A stretch of 64,000 nt of DNA from the NCBI GenBank assembly GCA_963924555.1, contig OZ004594.1:6107563-6171562 (forward strand). The letters run 5' to 3'. The first letter of the stretch is position 1. Each line of letters opens with the position of its first letter. The notes beneath the pieces are model-generated. The model was given only the letters and a program-made list of their open reading frames with translations, had not been told where the DNA came from and did no database searches. This stretch comes from Crambe crambe (taxonomy: Eukaryota; Porifera; Demospongiae; Poecilosclerida; Crambeidae). Below, one piece after another: positions 58,331 to 64,000 of this stretch. A program made the translations under genes and the position numbers.

Positions 58331-59523
58331 TTTTCCTCCCAATGAATGACATGGCAGCCGAACCAAAGACCCTGACGTCTCCACTCCCAATGGGACAAGG
58401 AAGTACTAATCTCCTAAGTTCCTTCCTGTGTTCCGCTTCATTTGCCACATTTCCTGCCATCCTCACTGTATGGATCATTCAGTGTGTCTGCCATAGGCCA
58501 TTTACCGGGTCAAAAGGTCAATGATTTGTGGCATAGGAATAAAGGTCATATCATAATATGGCCGATCAACTCTTCCCATGGTCTGAGATTTTGTCAGATC
58601 ATTTCAAAAAAGTTATAATCCTTATCAATAGCAATACGAGTTCTCACGAGCCAGACTATAACAGCTAGCTGGGTCATAGTTGGAAGAATTTATATCTTCA
58701 AGGGTGTTCCAGAGCAGTGTACCACTTCTGGAAAATTGCTTAGTAACTTTCTACTGCTTTTCTGGGCATCCACAAACAGAACTTTTGTCCAGATATGAAT
58801 GGGTTTGAGTGAAGCTACATTTCTAGCTATGAAAAACAACAGATACAAAAACAATTTTTGGTGTCCCTACTTGCCTTTTTAAATAATTATTATATAATAT
58901 ACCACTTTATAACACATCAACATTATAAAATACATAGGAACACTATTTATGGGTTGAATGCCGTTCCCATAGGTTGGTAAAGGGTTTCCTATGCAAGACT
59001 AGCTGGTTGGCTAGTCAGAGGAATTGCCATTCTTTCTTGGTAGAAACATGTGGGGGGGGGAACTAGAACAAAATTGGTGTGATATTTCAATGTCTGTGAC
59101 TCCTCTCATTAGTTGCAACCTGTTTGTATTGGTCTACCAGTGAAAACATGTTGGGTAGTGGCTTCCTGCTGCTCTAGATAGTCAAGGAGAGGAAAGGAGC
59201 AAGGCTTTCTTGATCCAATTCTGTGATCTTGTCCATGCCAACCATTAACACTCTGACCATTATAGCACAGCTTTTCACTGTGTAATAGCAAGCTGATTGG
59301 TGAGATATCATTACTTGCCTCAGTACTTGGTATAGGGAACAGAGTTAGCTATAGTATTAATGGGGGTACAGTTGCCTTGGAAATTATGACTGTGAACAGC
59401 CTGGCCTTGTCCACCCTTGGACTTAGACAAATAGTAAATGATCAAAGATTGGACACCATGTATTATCAATACACCATATCTCAGGAGAACCAATTGCAGT
59501 GGAGTACAAACCTTCCTTGTTCT
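58331..59523. other. Intron spacer without recognised exon
   Basis: No domain exon, splice-supported frame or classified repeat was identified in this part of the proposed NLR intron. Confidence 0.35.
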
Positions 59524-59720
59524 GTTGGCTAATATGTACGGTTCAGCAACAAGAGTGTCAAGTAACCCCTTACTCAACCCATCACCAAACTCAAGAACCA
59601 CACCATTATTACCAAACTACAAGCTAACTATTCCTACTTTACTCCCTTTATATCTCATCTTGGCCTGTCATGGGAGTGAAGTAGGAATAGTTAGCTTGTC
59701 ACGAGCGAAGCGAGCCACTC
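59524..59720. repeat. GTAACCCCTTAC-family MITE fragment
   Basis: AAGTAACCCCTTACTCAACC, ACTACAAGCTAACTATTCC and the start of the return arm GGAGTGAAGTAGGAATAGTT are present; the rest of the return arm is replaced by a GTCACGAGCGAAGCGAGCCA sequence. Confidence 0.6.
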
Positions 59721-60099
59721 TCTATGGTGTAAAAACTGGATGTGGCAATATATATATATATTAAGCCCTGAGGGTAAAATACTGTGCATGCGCAAAATAG
59801 CTAACTTTCAGCTAACGATGGAAAGTGAAGCGAATGAACACTGCTCCAAAACTGAGTAGCAAAGAAGAGCAAGGTTAGACTGAAGAAATGCGAAGGATAG
59901 AGCCAGAAAAAGCTCCGAATCAGCGGAACAAAGATGGTCAAGGCTGGATAAAGAAGTGAAAGGGATAGGGCTTATAGACTCTACGAGAAGAGGGCATGCA
60001 ACTCCAAAATATCATAATGCAACATTTAAAGTTTTCACAAAAGCAAGCTGTATTGCTTCACTCGCCCTTCTGTGCTATGAGCACATAACTAGTAGTTTA

Positions 60100-60430
60100 T
60101 TAATAAAATTAAAAGGAGGAGTAGGGATGGCTATGTGCGGTTTAAAAAAGTTCAGCAACAAGGAAGTGAACTTCAGTCAAGTAACCCCATACCCATTACT
60201 AATATTACCAAACTACAAGCTAACTAGAATTTCCTACTTCACTCCCATGACAGGCCAAGATGGTATAAAGGGAGTGAAGTAGGAATAGTTAGCTTGTAGT
60301 TTGGTAATATTGGTGATGGGTAAGGGGTTACTTGACTGAAGTTCACTCTCTTGTTGCTGAACTTTTTTTGAACTGCACACAGCCATCCCTACTTCTCCTT
60401 TTTATTTAGAATAAATATTTTTTCCTTTAC
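60100..60430. mobile_element. Hairpin MITE of the GTAACCCCTTAC family, copy 2
   Basis: Arms from GTAGGGATGGCTATGTGCGG (60122) to about 60230 and from about 60260 to GCACACAGCCATCCCTAC (60392) are inverted copies with few differences, around a short loop. The two arms match those at 46628-46960. Confidence 0.75.
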
Positions 60431-60779
60431 TTATTCATCACCTTTTTTGATGTAATGCAGATAGCCACAATGAAAATATGGTGCATGTATCTAGAATAAT
60501 TATACTCTCAGAGATACTTATTACTTTGTAGCTATTGTTTAATTTATTATAGGCAACTGAGATGCTGTGATCCTCCTATCCATTCCAGACATGTATTTTA
60601 GCTATGCAGTTTATCAGAGGTTTCAGCCAAAAGGAAGAATAAATGCTGATGTAGCTCATATTTATACAGTTGATTGTCAGTGAATATCTATGCTAGCTAG
60701 TAACTGAACTAAATATTGTTTGGTAAAGTACACCACTTGATATAAGACTTGCATGATTCTATCACAATCAGTTGTTTTG

Positions 60780-60966
60780 TATGGTATATAGCTGGTCCCA
60801 GATACTACCCTACTTCTGCTTTTCTCTTCACTGATACAATGCTCTTGGACACTGTAGACACAGTCCAACCTGTTTCAATTGCCTCAATACTTCATCTAAG
60901 ATTTTCAGATGCTGTTCGGGGTTTCTCCTGCGATCAAAATGTCATCAATATACACTACTACCCCTG
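60780..60966 (-). pseudogene. Ty3/Gypsy reverse transcriptase scrap
   Basis: The - strand reads GVVVYIDDILIAGETPN, the catalytic Y.DD motif of Gypsy RT, then after a one-base shift LKILDEVLRQLKQVGL, which is the expected following helix. Surrounding frames contain stops. About 60 residues survive. The upstream side is replaced by the end of an ATCAGAGAG-family element (60962-61110). Confidence 0.7.
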
Positions 60967-61110
60967 AGTTCTAGCACATTGAAGGTGTTCTGTCTTCAAG
61001 TTTGGAGTTGCTGACTGTAGGAGTGAAATATTCTGGGAAAATACTAAGTATTAGTCCAATGGGGCAATCTGTGCCATCCCTACTTAGAGAGTGCTATTGT
61101 ACTCTCTGAT
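60962..61110. mobile_element. End fragment of the ATCAGAGAG element family
   Basis: ACATTGAAGGTGTTCTGTC, AGTATTAGTCCAATGGGGCA and CCATCCCTACTTAGAGAGTG...ACTCTCTGAT match the right part of 47400-47545 and the family ends. It lies 165 bases upstream of the NACHT exon. Confidence 0.65.
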
Positions 61111-61275
61111 GAACAGAATTAGCTATGGTATCAATGTGATAGCATGGTATTACACTTCTAACAAATATGGGGCTATTACCCAGCTAGTTATCCATGTGAA
61201 CATTAATCATAGGAGTGTTTATAACTTTTAATGCTTCAGAATCTCAATGATGTATGTCATTGCTTAATGTTGCAG

Positions 61276-64000
61276 GTGAACTACCAGGAAAACCACTACC
61301 AGAAGCATTGCAGCCAATCATTATGCATGAACACTTGAAGCTCCGAGAATTACCTGTGGAAGAATATGCTGCACTTCTTCGTTCAGATTACTGTAGCCAT
61401 CGACCACCACCCCAATGGCCACCTAAGCTCATGAAAGTCTTCACTAACCTTGCTCTCATTAAGCATGATAGGCTACCTAGTCCAGACAGTCTTGGTGATT
61501 TTGAAAAGACAACTCTTCATGGCACTGTGGATGATCTTTGCTTCAAGAAGTACAGCATTAAACTCGACCAACTCTTGAAACCTGATTCTTTTTTCTTAAA
61601 AAAGGAAGAAAATCTTAAACATCAGGAAGATACCTATAGCAAGCAATTAATTCGATGTCTCAACGTATCTGCACAGATTCCAGATTCTCTGAAGAAACGG
61701 TTTAATATTCCAGTGGATGATGGGAAAGATTTGCCTAGTTCGGACGAACTTAGAAGTGTTTTAAAGCAACCTGGCTTTTTGCAAGGGCCCCGATTGCGTA
61801 AGCTGTTGTTGCCTTCTAAATCAGAAACAGCTGCTGAGGCTGAGTCTCCCAATCCATCTCTAGATGAATCTGTTCCACCTGATGATCAGTGTGATCTCAG
61901 GGTCTTGATAGATGGAGCCCCCGGGGTGGGAAAAACCACACTGACATGGAAAATTTCTAAAAAATGGGCAAAAGGTAAAATGTTGAAGCAGCATAAGCTG
62001 GTTATTCGAGTTTCCTTGCGTGATCTTCCAGATGAACCAGAAGGCATTTGGCAGCTTTTAACTCTGGGAAGTGAGGAGCTAAAAAGGTCAGTGGAAAAGG
62101 AGCTCCTAGACAGGAATGGGAAAGATACACTTTTTATTCTCGATGGGTGGGATGAGTTATCACCAGCACAAAGGAAGAGAGGATCCATTCTATACAAATT
62201 GGTGCAAGGAGACCTTTTGTCCCAGAGTGCTGTCATTATTACGTCACGACCTTACACTTCGAGAGCACTGCAGCTTCCTGACTTGGTTCCTCGTCACATT
62301 GAATTGTTTGGATTTACCCAAGACCAGATAAAGTCCTGCATACAAAGTCAATTTATATCTTCACCAAAATCTGCACAGCGTCTCATCCAGCTTCTTGAAG
62401 TTCGCATAGACATACTTCAACTTTGTTACATTCCCAACAACCTGTCCATCATAGCTTATATTTTTCACACATCCAAAAGCAGTCTTCCCGCTACCCTCAC
62501 CCAGCTCTACGAGCTGTATGTTCATAATGCTATGGTGCGCTATATGCAGGGTCAGTGTGAGGATCCAGAGGTCTCCCTCAGCTACGATAGTCTCTCAGAC
62601 TTCCCACCAGATGTGGTAAAGTTGTATGAATCTCTGTGTTCACTGGCACTTTCAGGACTAGAGAAATCAAAAATGGTCTTTAAAGATTATGAGATAAAGG
62701 ATCTCAGTCCTCTGTTGGTCGAAGGAGCTAATACCCTGGGCCTAATGACTGCATACAAGAGCTTCACTCCTCGTGGCATTGGTAGATCATTTCAGTTCAT
62801 CCATACCACCATCCAGGAATTCCTTGCTGCTGAAGCCCTTGCCAGACTGCCACCAAATCAACAGTGGGAATTCATGTTGGAGCATTTCAATGACCCCAAA
62901 TTCCGGATGGTACTTTCATTCCTTGCTGGAAGAAGTGGTCTTCAACATTTCAAAAGCATGTTTCAAGTTCCTGTTTCCCTTGCAGGGCATCTCAATGTTG
63001 ATCGTCTCCTACTTCTCGTGCGAATGCTCTATGAAGCCCAAAACACAGAACTTTGCCATATGCTTGCCCACAATTTTCCAGATGACTCATTTCAGCTATC
63101 TAAGTTTATTAGCTTGCACATGCACAGCATCACTGAGTTGGACTTGTACATGTTGCGATACTTCTTGCATCATAGCTCTCATGTGTGGAAAACACTTGAT
63201 GCACACGAATCCTCCTTGTCACAGATATTGGATGCTTTTAAACCATCATCCATGGGTGTTGCCATTAGAGAGCTCCACATTAATGACACCACTACTGATG
63301 TATACAAAACTCTTCTTGATCCAGTGTTTAAAAGTCTCGAGGCTGTCAGAGCTTCAGTCAAGACTCCGTTTAGTGAACATGCTTGTTACTTTATGAGCTG
63401 TCACCCTCTCACTCATCTCCACTTTGACTGCCACAATCAAGATAGTGTTGAATCTGCCATGCTTGCTGCTAGTAAATGCCAAACTCTCCAATATATCGGA
63501 TTGACAACTGTTAGACATGACAGGAATGGCATGAAAGAGTTGCATTTATCAGGAGTGCTTAAATTTCCTCAGATTAGAAGCAAGAAATTTTGCTTTAAGT
63601 GTGAGAATCTGGTTTTAACTGATGAATTTGCCATAAGTCTATGCCATGAACTCACCACTTCTGATTGTTTCGATCAGCTGCTTCTCAAAAACTGTACAGT
63701 AAATGCACATCAACTGGAACTTCTATTTACAGCTATCCAGTCCAATTCCACTTTGCAGGTCTTTCATGTGCGGCAATTATCCACAATGCAATGGAACAAC
63801 GAAGCTGCCCTTGCACTAACAGAGATGGTAGAGAAGAATGCTACGATTACTAGTCTGCAGCTCTCAATTAGCAGTGACTTTGCAGTTAGTATAGGTCGTG
63901 CACTTGAGAATAATCACTCATTGATTTCCGTTGATCTCTCACACAATCGTTCAATTTCCGACAGTATAAGTTACATTCTTAAAGGTTTACAGATCTCTGC
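61276..64000 (+). CDS. NLR-type gene, NACHT-LRR exon (runs off the right edge)
   Basis: One open exon of at least 2725 bases begins after TTGTTGCAG in phase 1 and has no stop before the window end. A linker of about 210 residues leads to the NACHT ATPase. Walker A is GAPGVGKTTLTWK (residue about 331 if joined to the two upstream exons). Walker B is LFILDGWDEL (about 403-412), followed by SAVIITSRP, the sensor-1-like motif. The winged-helix region has FQFIHTTIQEFLAAEAL (about 622). From about 63400 the frame becomes leucine-rich repeats of the ribonuclease-inhibitor type (ITSLQLS, then LISVDLSHN). NACHT-LRR proteins are cytosolic sensors that oligomerise on ligand detection. Additional LRRs and the stop codon lie outside the window. 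Confidence 0.88.

Noticed and set aside
62773..63396. 207-codon + strand frame and several - strand frames over 61.6-63.8 kb
   Set aside because: Shadows of the long NACHT-LRR exon, which is open without a stop from 61276 to the window end.

Overview
The window is eukaryotic: genes are split by GT-AG introns (several only 60-70 nt), there are no operons, and the spacer is packed with short inverted-repeat transposons, microsatellites and decayed retroelements. A Death-NACHT-LRR innate immune receptor gene, Reeler-domain surface proteins, very short introns and AGCTAGCT-rich AT-biased spacer suggest a demosponge, probably a haplosclerid such as Amphimedon. That taxon is an inference from gene content and texture, not from a database match.

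From 1 to about 43.8 kb lies a family of Reeler-domain cell-surface proteins. Gene A (exons 4-7 only, 1094-3827, cut by the window edge), gene B (complete, 13069-19905, 383 aa) and gene C (25962-29635, ATG missing) are tandem + strand paralogues. Each has, or is expected to have, a signal peptide, a divergent Reeler domain over four exons, a Thr/Ser/Asp-rich mucin-like stalk exon, one Gly-rich membrane helix and a short tail. Two stalk-plus-membrane cassettes without Reeler exons follow: D (30773-31195) and E (38698-39505). Facing E tail to tail on the - strand is gene F (43835 down to 40718), a canonical Reeler protein of 203 aa whose last exons look like a GPI-anchor signal. Introns inside the Reeler domain keep the same phases (1, 0, 2) in B, C and F.

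From about 44 to 48.2 kb there are transposon remains: a hAT-like MITE, a Ty3/Gypsy reverse transcriptase relic, a hairpin MITE and a frame-broken RecQ-like helicase relic. From 48.7 kb to the right edge is one NLR-type gene on the + strand, proposed as a short first exon (48668), a Death-domain exon (51271-51534) and, after a 9.7 kb intron, a very large NACHT-LRR exon (61276 to beyond 64000). A complete two-exon SNAP-25/23-like gene (55432 down to 53782) lies on the opposite strand inside that intron.

The mobile fraction includes a Penelope-like element fragment with about 270 bp inverted ends, pogo/Tc1-like MITEs with TA target duplications, a MITE nested in another element with its empty site still visible, a 141 bp apparently perfect inverted repeat, and a family of tiny palindromes derived from a roughly 640 bp inverted-repeat element. 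Together the genes look like a surface-recognition (Reeler) cluster beside an intracellular immune sensor (NLR); a functional link is only inferred from proximity. I found no tRNA, rRNA or CRISPR array. All exon models come from reading splice signals and phases by eye.
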